Below, piece by piece: positions 9,804 to 17,982 of a stretch of DNA of 64,000 nucleotides. Source of the DNA: Rhodococcus tukisamuensis NBRC 100609. Its GTDB lineage: Bacteria; Actinomycetota; Actinomycetes; Mycobacteriales; Mycobacteriaceae. A program made the position numbers and the translations under genes. The stretch spans positions 363,435-427,434 of the forward strand of contig NZ_BCXG01000002.1 of assembly GCF_001894985.1 (NCBI RefSeq), read 5' to 3'. Each line of letters starts with the position of its first letter. Position 1 is the first letter of the stretch. The notes below the pieces were generated by a model, which saw only the letters and a program-made list of their open reading frames with translations, did no database searches and was not told where the DNA came from.

Positions 9804-9831
9804 GGGAAACTCCTACGGTTCGGGTCGAGAG

Positions 9832-10467
9832 TTAAGAAGCCGGTCGTGACTGGGGGCTGGCGAGCCCGTCGAGCACGATCGCCAGGTACTGCTTGGCCAC
9901 GGTTTCGGCGGTCATCGGGCCGCCCGGCCGATACCAGCGGACCGCCACCCACACGGTGTCGCGCATGAAGCGGTAGACCAGTTCGACGTCGATGTCGGGA
10001 CGGAAGCTGCCGTCCTCGATGCCGGACTCGAGCACCGAGACCCACAGGCCGCGGAACTCCCGGTTGCGCTCGGTGATGTAGTCGAACCGCTCGCTGCCGA
10101 GGAGGTGCTTGGCCTCGTCCTGGTAGATCGCCACCGCGGCGTGCGACTGGTCGATGGAGTCGAACGACGCGACCACCAGCGCCTCGAGGGTGGCCCGGGC
10201 GCCGAGTCCCGCGTCCACGATCGCGCGGTATCGGCCGAACAGGTCGTCGAGGAAGTGCTTGAGGATCTCGTCGACCATCGACTCCTTCGAGTCGAAGTGG
10301 TGGTAGAGACTGCCGGAGAGGATTCCGGCGGCATCGGCGATGTCGCGGACGGTCGTCGCGCGCATCCCACGTTCGGCGAACAGCGAGGCCGCCAGCTCGA
10401 GCAGCTCGGCTCTACGGCCGGACTTGCTGGCAGGCTCTTCGGCGGCACGGGGCGGAGGGGTCACCAC
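9832..10467 (-). CDS. kstR2: KstR2, TetR-family repressor of the ring C/D (HIP) regulon
   Basis: A 211-residue TetR regulator. HTH region ERGMRATTVRDIADAAGI followed by SGSLYHHFDSKESMVDEIL; the C-terminal part has YQDEAKHLLGS and VYRFMRDTVWVAVRWYRPGG, close to M. tuberculosis KstR2 as I remember it. KstR2 is released by HIP-CoA, the product of FadD3. It starts at GTG 10467 (or GTG 10464), 12 bp from its own operator at 10480-10493, so it represses itself together with fadA6. Divergent from the SDR at 10505. Confidence 0.93.
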   Translation of the reverse strand: MVTPPPRAAEEPASKSGRRAELLELAASLFAERGMRATTVRDIADAAGILSGSLYHHFDSKESMVDEILKHFLDDLFGRYRAIVDAGLGARATLEALVVASFDSIDQSHAAVAIYQDEAKHLLGSERFDYITERNREFRGLWVSVLESGIEDGSFRPDIDVELVYRFMRDTVWVAVRWYRPGGPMTAETVAKQYLAIVLDGLASPQSRPAS

Positions 10468-10479
10468 TACATCGTAGCA

Positions 10480-10493
10480 ACCAAGCGCTTGTT
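10480..10493. promoter_or_regulatory. KstR2 operator (kstR2 / SDR promoter)
   Basis: ACCAAGCGCTTGTT fits the KstR2 consensus AnCAAGnnCTTGnT at every fixed position. It lies between kstR2 (12 bp from its start) and the divergent SDR (11 bp from its start), so one box can block both promoters. Confidence 0.88.
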
Positions 10494-10504
10494 AGGGTAC
10501 CGGC

Positions 10505-11266
10505 ATGTCTGAAAACTCCACATGTGCCGTCGTGACCGGCGGCTCGGGCGGGATCGGGGTCGAGATCAGCAGGCTCCTGGCCGCGCGCGGGCTGCCGGTT
10601 GCCGTGACCTACCACTCCAACGCCGACCGCGCCGCCGCCCTGGTCGAGGAGATCACCGCGGCGGGCGGGCGAGCCCACGCCGCCCGCGTCGACCTGACCG
10701 ACACCGACCGGGTCGCAACCTGGGCGCAGCAACTCTGCACCGAGTTCGGCGAGCCGTCGGTGCTGGTGCATGCAGCCGGGCCACACATCCCGATGGTGCA
10801 CCTGTCGAAGGTCTCCCCCGCCACCTACTCCGAACACCTGGGCGCCGAGGCAACCGCCTTCTTCGCGCTGGTGCACGCGTTCCTGCCGGCCCTGCGCCGC
10901 ACCGCGGGCTCGGTGGTCGCGGTGACGACGGCGGCCACCGACCGGTACCCGGTCCGCGACGGCCTGTCGGCGGGCACCAAGGGCGCGGTCGAGGCGCTGG
11001 TGCGCGGCTTCGCCGCCGAGGAGGGCCGGTTCGGCGTGCGCTTCAACGCCGTCGGCCCCGGCATGCTCACCGACGGGATGGCCGAGCGACTGATGGGCGG
11101 CGGCGACCTCGACGAGCGCGCGCAGGCCGCCGCAATGAGCCGCATCCCGTTGGGCCGCTTCGGTTCCGCCGCCGACATCGCCGAGGCCGTCTGCTTCCTG
11201 GCGAGCGACAAGGCCGGTTTCGTCACCGGCCAGAAGCTGAACGTCGACGGCGGCTACACGGTCTAG
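10505..11266 (+). CDS. SDR-family protein lacking the catalytic tyrosine
   Basis: A 253-residue protein with an intact SDR cofactor loop (TGGSGGIG) and overall Rossmann-fold pattern, but with changed catalytic residues. The usual YxxxK is SAGTK, so the position four before Lys is Ser rather than Tyr; the active-site Ser region reads AVTTAAT; and NNAG is HAAG. The lysine is kept. It resembles FabG-type SDRs but may bind ligand or cofactor without turnover, or use a different chemistry. It is controlled with kstR2 by the box at 10480. AGGG about 7 bp upstream of ATG 10505 is a plausible ribosome site. There is no counterpart at this place in M. tuberculosis. Confidence 0.75.
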   Translation: MSENSTCAVVTGGSGGIGVEISRLLAARGLPVAVTYHSNADRAAALVEEITAAGGRAHAARVDLTDTDRVATWAQQLCTEFGEPSVLVHAAGPHIPMVHLSKVSPATYSEHLGAEATAFFALVHAFLPALRRTAGSVVAVTTAATDRYPVRDGLSAGTKGAVEALVRGFAAEEGRFGVRFNAVGPGMLTDGMAERLMGGGDLDERAQAAAMSRIPLGRFGSAADIAEAVCFLASDKAGFVTGQKLNVDGGYTV

Positions 11267-11292
11267 ACGCCCTCGCCACCCCACCCCCCGAA

Positions 11293-11345
11293 CGACCGAA
11301 TGCGACATTCGTTCAGTTGAACTGAACGAATGTCGCATTCGGTCG
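11293..11345. terminator. 53-bp near-perfect palindrome between convergent SDR genes
   Basis: Two perfect 26-bp arms (11293-11318 and 11320-11345) around a single central G. Each arm contains its own smaller palindrome built on CGAATG/CATTCG. It sits 26 bp after one stop and 32 bp before the other, so a bidirectional terminator is likely. The lack of a loop would also allow a cruciform. Confidence 0.75.
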
Positions 11346-11377
11346 ATGTCGGGGCGCCGAGGACGCCCGCCTGACGC

Positions 11378-12187
11378 CTAGGCGCGCTGGCTGGAGATGG
11401 AAACGATCTCGCCGGTGAGGTAGGTGGTGTAGTCACTGGCCAGCATCGCGATGGTCGCGGCGATCTCCCACACCTCTGCGGCGCGGCCGAAGGCCTCGCC
11501 CTCGGCCAACTTGTCGAGCAGCTCCTCGCTGGTGACCTTCGCCAGGAAGGCGTGCCGGGCGATGGACGGCGCGACGGCGTTGATGCGGACGCCGTACTCG
11601 GCGGCCTCGATCGCGCTGCAGCGGGTCAGCGCCATGACGCCGGCCTTGGCCGCGGCGTAGTGCGCCTGCGAGTGCTGCGCGCGCCAGCCGAGCACCGACG
11701 CGTTGTTCACCAGGACGCCGTTGTGCTCGACGCTCTTGAAGTAGCGCAGCGCCGCGCGGGTGGCGCGGAAGGTGCTGGTGAGGGTGATGTCGAGGACGCG
11801 GTCCCACTGCTCGTCGGTCATGTCGACGACCGGGGTCTCGCCGCCGAGCCCGGCGTTGTTGACCAGGACGTCGATCCGGCCCAGCTGCGCGGCGGCGGAG
11901 GCGATCAGCGCGTCGACCTGCTCGGTGCTCGAGACGTCGCAGACGAACGGGGTGACCTGCTGGCCCGGGAACTCGGCGGCGAGCTTGTCGACGGTCTCGC
12001 CGAGGCGACGCTCGTGGAAGTCCGAGACCAGGACGTCGGCGCCCTCGAGCAGTGCGCGGCGGGCGGTGGCGAAGCCGATGCCGGTGCCCGCGGCCGCCGT
12101 CACGACGACCTTCTTGCCCTTGAGCAGGTTGTGGCCCTCGATCTCGACGGGTGCGGTGGCCAGGGGGGACTTGAACGACGCGGTCAC
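11378..12187 (-). CDS. ipdF: IpdF, SDR oxidising the 5-hydroxy group of the HIC-CoA intermediate
   Basis: A 269-residue SDR with an N-terminal extension of about 25 residues, an altered glycine loop TAAAGTGIGFA, NNAG, NNASVLG and YAAAK. IpdF (Rv3559c) oxidises the ring hydroxyl of the CoA-linked hexahydroindanone during ring C/D breakdown. The GTG start at 12187 overlaps the fadE30 stop as GTGA, so the two are one operon, the same order as Rv3559c-Rv3560c. Transcribed from the KstR2 box at 13406. Confidence 0.87.
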   Translation of the reverse strand: MTASFKSPLATAPVEIEGHNLLKGKKVVVTAAAGTGIGFATARRALLEGADVLVSDFHERRLGETVDKLAAEFPGQQVTPFVCDVSSTEQVDALIASAAAQLGRIDVLVNNAGLGGETPVVDMTDEQWDRVLDITLTSTFRATRAALRYFKSVEHNGVLVNNASVLGWRAQHSQAHYAAAKAGVMALTRCSAIEAAEYGVRINAVAPSIARHAFLAKVTSEELLDKLAEGEAFGRAAEVWEIAATIAMLASDYTTYLTGEIVSISSQRA

Positions 12188-13389
12188 GGGCGAGCCTCTC
12201 GGGGAAGTCCGAGCACGCGCTCGGCAATGATGTTTCGCTGGATTTCGTTGGAGCCGCCGTAGATGGTGTCGGCGCGGCTGAACAGGAACAGACGCTGCTG
12301 GTCACTGAGGTCGGCGTCCTCGCCGAACGCGCCATCGCCCGCGAGCAGTGACGACGCCCCCGCGACCTCCATCGCCAGTTCGCCGAGTCCGCGATGCCAG
12401 TTGGCCCACAGCAGCTTCGCCACGGAGGCCTCGCCGCCGTTGCCGGTGGCGTCGACCGAGGACAGCGTGCGCATGGCGTGCGCCCGCATCACCTGCAGGC
12501 CCACCCAGGCGCGGGTGAGCTTGTCCTTGATGACGGGGTCGGACGCGGCGCCGTTGCGCTCGGCGAGCTCGACGATCTCGGACAGTTCGCGGGCGAAGCC
12601 CACCTGCTGGCCGAGGGTGGAGATGCCACGCTCGAAGGTGAGCGTGCCCATCGCGACCGACCAGCCCTGGCCGACCTCGCCGACCACCAGGTCGGCGTCG
12701 GTGCGGGCGTCGTCGAAGAACACCTCGTTGAACTCGGAGGTGCCGGTGAGCTGGACGATCGGGCGGACCTCGATGCCCGGCTGGTCCATCGGCACCAGCA
12801 GGTAGGACAGGCCCTTGTGGCGCTGCGAGCCCGGCTCGGTGCGCGCGACGACGAAGCACCACTGCGACAGGTGCGCCAGCGACGTCCACACCTTCTGGCC
12901 GTTGATCCGCCACTGGTCGCCGTCCAGGCGCGCCGAGGTGGTGACGGCGGCGAGGTCGGAGCCGGCGCCGGGCTCCGAGTAGCCCTGGCACCACAGCTCG
13001 CTGACGTTGTTGATGCCGGGCAGGAAGCGGCGCTTCTGCTCCTCCGTGCCGAACGCGATCAGCGTCGGGCCGAGCAGCTCCTCGCCCAGGTGGCTCACCC
13101 GCGCGGGCGCCCCGGACCGGGCGTACTCCTCGTGGAAGATGACCTGCTGGCTCAGCGTGGCCTCTTTGCCGCCGTACTCCTTGGGCCAGCCGAGGCAGGT
13201 CCACCCGGCGGCCGCGAGATGGCGGTCCCAGGCAAGTCTCTCCTCGAAGGCCTCGTGCTCACGGCCGGGTCCACCCTTGCCGCGCAGCGCGGCAAACTCG
13301 CCGGTGAGGTTGTCGGCCAGCCACTCGCGAACGGTGGCGGCGAACTGGTCGTCGTCTTTGGCTGTGTCCAGCCCCTGGCTTACATCCAC
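12184..13389 (-). CDS. fadE30: Acyl-CoA dehydrogenase FadE30
   Basis: A 401-residue acyl-CoA dehydrogenase. ACAD features: CQGYSEPGAGSDLAA at the FAD/substrate site, WTSLAHLSQWCFV, and the C-terminal IYGGSNEIQRNIIAERVLG. FadE30 dehydrogenates the propionyl-CoA side chain of 5-OH-HIP-CoA, following FadD3. GTG 13389 is chosen because the frame crosses the operator above that point. There is no Shine-Dalgarno sequence before it, so the mRNA is probably leaderless. Divergent from fadD3 across a KstR2 box at 13406-13419. Confidence 0.9.
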   Translation of the reverse strand: MDVSQGLDTAKDDDQFAATVREWLADNLTGEFAALRGKGGPGREHEAFEERLAWDRHLAAAGWTCLGWPKEYGGKEATLSQQVIFHEEYARSGAPARVSHLGEELLGPTLIAFGTEEQKRRFLPGINNVSELWCQGYSEPGAGSDLAAVTTSARLDGDQWRINGQKVWTSLAHLSQWCFVVARTEPGSQRHKGLSYLLVPMDQPGIEVRPIVQLTGTSEFNEVFFDDARTDADLVVGEVGQGWSVAMGTLTFERGISTLGQQVGFARELSEIVELAERNGAASDPVIKDKLTRAWVGLQVMRAHAMRTLSSVDATGNGGEASVAKLLWANWHRGLGELAMEVAGASSLLAGDGAFGEDADLSDQQRLFLFSRADTIYGGSNEIQRNIIAERVLGLPREARP

Positions 13390-13405
13390 ACCGGTAGAGT
13401 AACCT

Positions 13406-13419
13406 ACCAAGCACTTGCT
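13406..13419. promoter_or_regulatory. KstR2 operator (fadE30 / fadD3 promoter)
   Basis: ACCAAGCACTTGCT matches AnCAAGnnCTTGnT at every fixed position. It lies 16 bp from the fadE30 start and 24 bp from the fadD3 start, so it can control both divergent operons. Confidence 0.88.
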
Positions 13420-13443
13420 TTGTAGAGGAGTCCGAGGAGTCCA

Positions 13444-14997
13444 GTGACCAGTGAAGTGAATACGACCCCCGCGGCGCTCGCGCGGGCCGCACGCGAGTTC
13501 GGTGACGCCGAGGCCATTGCCGACGGCGAGGTCCGGATCAGCTATGCGGACCTCCTCGACCGCGTCCGCACCACCGCCCGTGCGCTGATTGCCCGTGGCA
13601 TCGAGCCCGGCGACCGCATCGCGGTGTGGGCCCCGAACACCTATCACTGGGTGGTCGCGGCGCTCGGCGCCCAGTACGCCGGCGCGGTGATCGTCCCGAT
13701 CAACACCCGGTACACCGGCAGCGAGGCGCTCGACCTGGTGATCCGCACCCAGGCCAAGGCCCTGTTCGTGGTCGGGCCGTTCCTCAAGGCCGACCGCTAC
13801 GCCGACCTGGTCCGGGCGGCCGCGCCGGGCGACCTCGACCACCTGCACACGGTGGTCCGGATCCCGTTCGACGACGCGCCGTCCGCCGACGGGGTGATCG
13901 AGTGGACCGCCCTCGACAGGCTGGCCGAGTCGGTCGCCCCCGAGCAGGCCGACGCCCGCGCGCAGGCGGTGGGCCCGGACGACCTCGCGGACATCCTGTT
14001 CACGTCCGGCACCACCGGCAAGAGCAAGGGCGTGATGACCGCGCACCGGCAGACGATCGGCGTGGCGCGGGACTGGGCCGCCTGCGCGGAGGTCACCTCC
14101 GCCGACCGCTACCTGATCATCAACCCGTTCTTCCACACCTTCGGCTACAAGGCCGGGTTCCTGGTGTGCCTGCTGCACGGTGCCACCATCGTGCCGATGG
14201 CCCTGTTCGACGTGCCCACCGTGATGGCGACCATCGCGGCCGAGCGGATTTCGATCGTGCCCGGCGCGCCGACCATCCACCAGTCGATCCTCGACCTGCC
14301 GACCCGCGACGACTACGACCTGTCGAGCCTGCGGATCGCCATCACCGGCGCCGCCGCCGTCCCGGTCACCCTCGTCGAGCGCCTGCAGTCCGAACTCAGC
14401 TACAAGGCTGTGCTCACCGCGTACGGGCAGACCGAGGCCGTCGTGGCCACCATGTGCCGCACCGACGACGACCCGGTCACCGTCTCGACCAGCTCCGGCC
14501 GCGCGGTACCCGGGATGGAGGTCCGGATCGGCGAGCAGGGCGAGATCCTGGTCCGCGGCGAGAACGTGATGCTCGGTTACCTCGACGACCCCGAGGCCAC
14601 CGCGAAGACCATCGATGCCGACGGCTGGCTGCACACCGGCGACGTCGGCACCCTCGACGACCGCGGGTACCTCGACATCACCGACCGGCTCAAGGACATG
14701 TACATCTCGGGCGGGTTCAACGTCTATCCCGCCGAGGTCGAGAACACGCTGGCCCGGATCGACGCCCTCGCGGAGTCCGCCGTGATCGGCATCCCCGACG
14801 AGCGGATGGGCGAGGTCGGGCGCGCATACGTCGTGGCCAAGCCCGGACACACCCTCGACGAGGCGGAGGTGCTGGCCTTCTGCAAGGAGCACCTCGCGAA
14901 CTTCAAGGTCCCGCGCAGCGTCGAGATCGTGAACTCGTTGCCGCGCAACCCCTCCGGCAAGGTACTCAAGAACGACCTGCGCGAGGGCAAGGCATGA
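13444..14997 (+). CDS. fadD3: FadD3, HIP-CoA synthetase
   Basis: A 517-residue ANL-family acyl-CoA synthetase. AMP-binding motif FTSGTTGKSKG (about residue 184), YGQTE, GDVGTLDDRGYLDITDR and the C-terminal catalytic lysine in NPSGKVLK. FadD3 joins CoA to HIP, the bicyclic propionate left after ring A/B removal; its product relieves KstR2, so it makes the inducer of its own regulon. GTG 13444 has GAGGAG repeated upstream. First gene of a five-gene operon with 4-bp or shorter overlaps throughout. Confidence 0.93.
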   Translation: MTSEVNTTPAALARAAREFGDAEAIADGEVRISYADLLDRVRTTARALIARGIEPGDRIAVWAPNTYHWVVAALGAQYAGAVIVPINTRYTGSEALDLVIRTQAKALFVVGPFLKADRYADLVRAAAPGDLDHLHTVVRIPFDDAPSADGVIEWTALDRLAESVAPEQADARAQAVGPDDLADILFTSGTTGKSKGVMTAHRQTIGVARDWAACAEVTSADRYLIINPFFHTFGYKAGFLVCLLHGATIVPMALFDVPTVMATIAAERISIVPGAPTIHQSILDLPTRDDYDLSSLRIAITGAAAVPVTLVERLQSELSYKAVLTAYGQTEAVVATMCRTDDDPVTVSTSSGRAVPGMEVRIGEQGEILVRGENVMLGYLDDPEATAKTIDADGWLHTGDVGTLDDRGYLDITDRLKDMYISGGFNVYPAEVENTLARIDALAESAVIGIPDERMGEVGRAYVVAKPGHTLDEAEVLAFCKEHLANFKVPRSVEIVNSLPRNPSGKVLKNDLREGKA

Positions 14998-15869
14998 CCA
15001 CGCCCGACGCGGGCACCCCGGTCCCCGACGAGGGCGAGGTCGTCACCTACGAGGTCCGCGGCAAGGTCGCGGTTGTCACCATGAACCGGCCGAAGTTCCG
15101 CAACGCGCAGAACTCCGTGATGACCTATGCCCTCGACGCCGCCTTCCAGCGCGCCGTCGAGGACCCCGAGGTGAGCGCGATCGTGTTGGCCGGCAACGGC
15201 GAGCACTTCAGCGCCGGGCACGACATCGGCACCGTCGGTCGCGACCACCACGTGTCCTACGACAACAAGGCCGTCATGTGGTGGGACCACGTCGACCGCG
15301 AGGGCGGCGACCAGCGGTTCGCCCGCGAGATGGAGGTCTACCTCGGGATGTGCCGGCGGTGGCGCGAGCTGCCGAAGCCGACCATCGCCATGGTGCAGGG
15401 CGCCTGCATCGCGGGCGGGCTGATGCTGTCCTGGGTGTGCGACCTCATCGTCGCCTCCGACGACGCATTCTTCGCGGACCCCGTTGTCCGGATGGGCATT
15501 CCGGGCGTCGAGTACTTCGCGCACCCGTGGGTGCTCGGGGTGCGCGGGGCCAAGGAGATCCTGTTCACCGGCGACCGCTTCACCGCGCAGCGCGCCTACG
15601 AGTGGGGCATGGTCAGCCGGGTGGTGCCGCGGGAGGACCTCGAGTCGACCGCGATGGACCTGGCCGACCGGATCGCGACCATGCCGCAGTTCGGACTCGC
15701 ACTGACCAAGAAGGCCGTCAACCAGTGCGAGGACCTGATGGGCGTGCGGGCCGGCATGGACTCGGTGTTCGGTCTGCACCACTTCGCGCACGCACACAAC
15801 GCCGAAATCGGCTCCGGCCCTCTGGGCGGTCTGGACGCCAAATCGATGAAGAAGGCTGGAGAAAACTAG
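14994..15869 (+). CDS. Enoyl-CoA hydratase family protein in the fadD3 operon
   Basis: A 291-residue crotonase-family protein. Oxyanion-hole motifs are HFSAGHDIG and ACIAGGLMLSWVCDL, followed by FADPVVRMGIPG. The N-terminal half has an insertion with DHVDREGGDQRFAREMEVY. ATG 14994 overlaps the fadD3 stop (ATGA). It likely hydrates the unsaturated HIP-CoA side chain made by FadE30 or acts later in ring C/D degradation; which step is not determined by sequence. Downstream, its TAG shares a base with the fadE31 GTG. Confidence 0.82.
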   Translation: MTTPDAGTPVPDEGEVVTYEVRGKVAVVTMNRPKFRNAQNSVMTYALDAAFQRAVEDPEVSAIVLAGNGEHFSAGHDIGTVGRDHHVSYDNKAVMWWDHVDREGGDQRFAREMEVYLGMCRRWRELPKPTIAMVQGACIAGGLMLSWVCDLIVASDDAFFADPVVRMGIPGVEYFAHPWVLGVRGAKEILFTGDRFTAQRAYEWGMVSRVVPREDLESTAMDLADRIATMPQFGLALTKKAVNQCEDLMGVRAGMDSVFGLHHFAHAHNAEIGSGPLGGLDAKSMKKAGEN

Positions 15870-17029
15870 TGGATCTCGACTTCGACGACGCCACAGTCGC
15901 ATTCCGCGACGAGGTGCGCACGTTCCTCAAGGAGAACGTCCCCGCGACGCCGCTGCCGCACATGGACACGGCCGAGGGCTTCGAGGCGCACCGGCAGTGG
16001 GAAGCCACCCTCGCCGACGCCCGCCTGTCGGTGGTGTCCTGGCCGGCCGAGTACGGCGGCCGCGACGCCACACTCGAGCAGTGGGTCATCTTCGAGGAGG
16101 AGTACTACCGCTCCGGTGCACCCGGACGGGTGAGCCAGAACGGCATCTTCCTGTTGGCCCCCACGCTCTTCGAGCATGCCAAGCCCGAGCAGCTGGCGCG
16201 GATCATGCCGCGGATGGCCCGTGCCGACGACATCTGGGCGCAGGCCTGGTCCGAGCCCGAGTCCGGCTCCGACCTCGCCAGCCTGCGTGCCACCGCCACC
16301 AAGGTCGACGGCGGCTGGCTGCTCAACGGCCAGAAGACCTGGAGCTCGCGCGCCGCCTTCGCGGACTGGGGATTCGGTCTGTTCCGCTCCGATCCGGAGG
16401 CCCAGCGGCACAAGGGCATCACGTACTACATGTTCGACCTGCGGTCGAAGGGCGTCACCGTGCGTCCGATCGACCAGCTGGACGGCCTGCCCGGCTTCGC
16501 CGAGGTGTTCCTCGAGGACGTCTTCGTGCCCGACGACCCGGCCAACCCCGCCGAGTCCGGCGTGATCGGCGCCGTCAACGAGGGCTGGCGCGTCGCGATG
16601 AGCACGGCCAGCAACGAGCGGGGCCTCTCCCTGCGCAGCCCGGGCCGCTTCCTCGCCGCCACCGACCGTCTCCTCGCGCTGTGGAAGCGCAACGGCGACC
16701 CCACGGACACCGCGCTGCGCAACCGCGTGGCAGATGCCTGGATCGGTGCCCGCGCATACGAACTGAGCACCTGGGGCACCGTGACCCGGCTCGCCGACGG
16801 CGGCCAGCTCGGCGCGGAGTCCTCGATCAACAAGGTGTTCTGGTCCGAGTGGGACGTTGCGACCCACGAGACCGCGCTGGACCTGCTGGGCCCGGAGTCG
16901 GAGCTGCTCGACTCGTGGATGGACGGCTACCTGTTCTCCCTTTCCGGACCGATCTACGCCGGCACCAACGAGATCCAGAAGAACGTCATCGCTGAGCGCC
17001 TGCTCGGCCTACCGAAGGCAGACCGTTGA
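15869..17029 (+). CDS. fadE31: Acyl-CoA dehydrogenase FadE31
   Basis: A 386-residue ACAD with the full set of domains. Motifs: WAQAWSEPESGSDLAS (flavin/substrate site), KTWSSRAAFADWG, and the C-terminal IYAGTNEIQKNVIAERLLG. The GTG start at 15869 shares one base with the preceding stop. In M. tuberculosis FadE31 pairs with FadE32 or FadE33 to form heterotetramers (known for the family). Here the three genes overlap in one operon, which supports joint assembly. They act on ring-opened C/D metabolites. Confidence 0.88.
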   Translation: MDLDFDDATVAFRDEVRTFLKENVPATPLPHMDTAEGFEAHRQWEATLADARLSVVSWPAEYGGRDATLEQWVIFEEEYYRSGAPGRVSQNGIFLLAPTLFEHAKPEQLARIMPRMARADDIWAQAWSEPESGSDLASLRATATKVDGGWLLNGQKTWSSRAAFADWGFGLFRSDPEAQRHKGITYYMFDLRSKGVTVRPIDQLDGLPGFAEVFLEDVFVPDDPANPAESGVIGAVNEGWRVAMSTASNERGLSLRSPGRFLAATDRLLALWKRNGDPTDTALRNRVADAWIGARAYELSTWGTVTRLADGGQLGAESSINKVFWSEWDVATHETALDLLGPESELLDSWMDGYLFSLSGPIYAGTNEIQKNVIAERLLGLPKADR

Positions 17030-17982
17030 GATTCGCACTCGATTCCTCGCACACCGATTTCGCGGCGAGCATCGACTCGCTGCTGACCAAGTCCGACCTG
17101 CCGGCCGTCATCCGGTCCTGGAACGCCGGTGACACCGCGCCCGGCCTGAAGGTCTGGCAGCGGCTCGCCGAGACCGGCCTCAATGCGCTGACCATCCCGG
17201 AGGAGCACGACGGCATCGGCGCCGACGCCATCGACCTGGTGGTCGCCGTCGAGCAGCTGGGCAGGCACGCGGTGCCCGGCCCGGTCGCCGAGACGCTGGC
17301 AGTCGCCCCGGCACTGCTGGCCGGCGTTGCGCCCGAGCGGCTCTCGGCCCTCGCCGAGGGTGCGCTGGCCACCGTCGCCGCCCCGCCCCGGGTGCCGTTC
17401 GCAGTGGACGCGAACGTCGCCGACCTCGTGCTGCTGGTCGAGGGCGAGACCGTCTCCCTCGCCGCCGCCGGCGAGTCGAAGGTGTCCGTCGACCAGGCCC
17501 GCAAGCTGTACACCGTCACGGCCACCGAGTCGCTGGGCACCACAGACACCGAGCACGCCTTCGACCTGGGCGCGCTGGCGACCGCCGCGCAGCTGCTCGG
17601 CCTCGGCTCGACCATGCTCGAGACCACCACCGAGTACGCCAAGGCCCGCAAGCAGTTCGGCAAGGCGATCGGCAGCCAGCAGTCCATCAAGCACCACCTC
17701 GCCGGTGTCGCGGTGAAGCTGGAGATGGCCCGGCCGCTGCTGCTCGGCGCCGCAATGGCGGTACGCGACGGCTCCGCCGACGCCCGTCGGGACGTCGCCG
17801 CCGCGAAGGTCGCGTGCGGTGACGCGGCGTACCACGCCTCCCGGATCGCCCTGCAGGTGCACGGCGCGATCGGCTACACCCAGGAACACGATCTGTCGTT
17901 GTGGCTGACCAAGACCCGGGCCCTGCTCACCACCTGGGGCACCCCGTCTCTGCACCGCGCTCGTGTGATGGACGCGCTGTGA
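17026..17982 (+). CDS. fadE32: Acyl-CoA dehydrogenase FadE32
   Basis: A 318-residue, shortened ACAD subunit. The N-terminal helical domain and C-terminal EYAKARKQFGKAIGSQQ and ALQVHGAIGYTQEHD motifs are present, but the middle beta-domain is short. This is typical of the partner subunit in alpha2-beta2 steroid ACADs. The TTG start at 17026 overlaps the fadE31 stop as TTGA. It is expected to function only with FadE31 or FadE33. Confidence 0.87.
   Translation: MRFALDSSHTDFAASIDSLLTKSDLPAVIRSWNAGDTAPGLKVWQRLAETGLNALTIPEEHDGIGADAIDLVVAVEQLGRHAVPGPVAETLAVAPALLAGVAPERLSALAEGALATVAAPPRVPFAVDANVADLVLLVEGETVSLAAAGESKVSVDQARKLYTVTATESLGTTDTEHAFDLGALATAAQLLGLGSTMLETTTEYAKARKQFGKAIGSQQSIKHHLAGVAVKLEMARPLLLGAAMAVRDGSADARRDVAAAKVACGDAAYHASRIALQVHGAIGYTQEHDLSLWLTKTRALLTTWGTPSLHRARVMDAL

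Noticed and set aside
12184..14892. 902-codon minus ORF reading through fadE30 into fadD3
   Set aside because: Only the part up to 13389 is FadE30; the rest is antisense to fadD3 and crosses the KstR2 box and promoter.
13626..15869. 747-codon plus ORF ending with the enoyl-CoA hydratase
   Set aside because: The first 450 codons are fadD3 in another frame; the real hydratase starts at 14994 with ATGA coupling.
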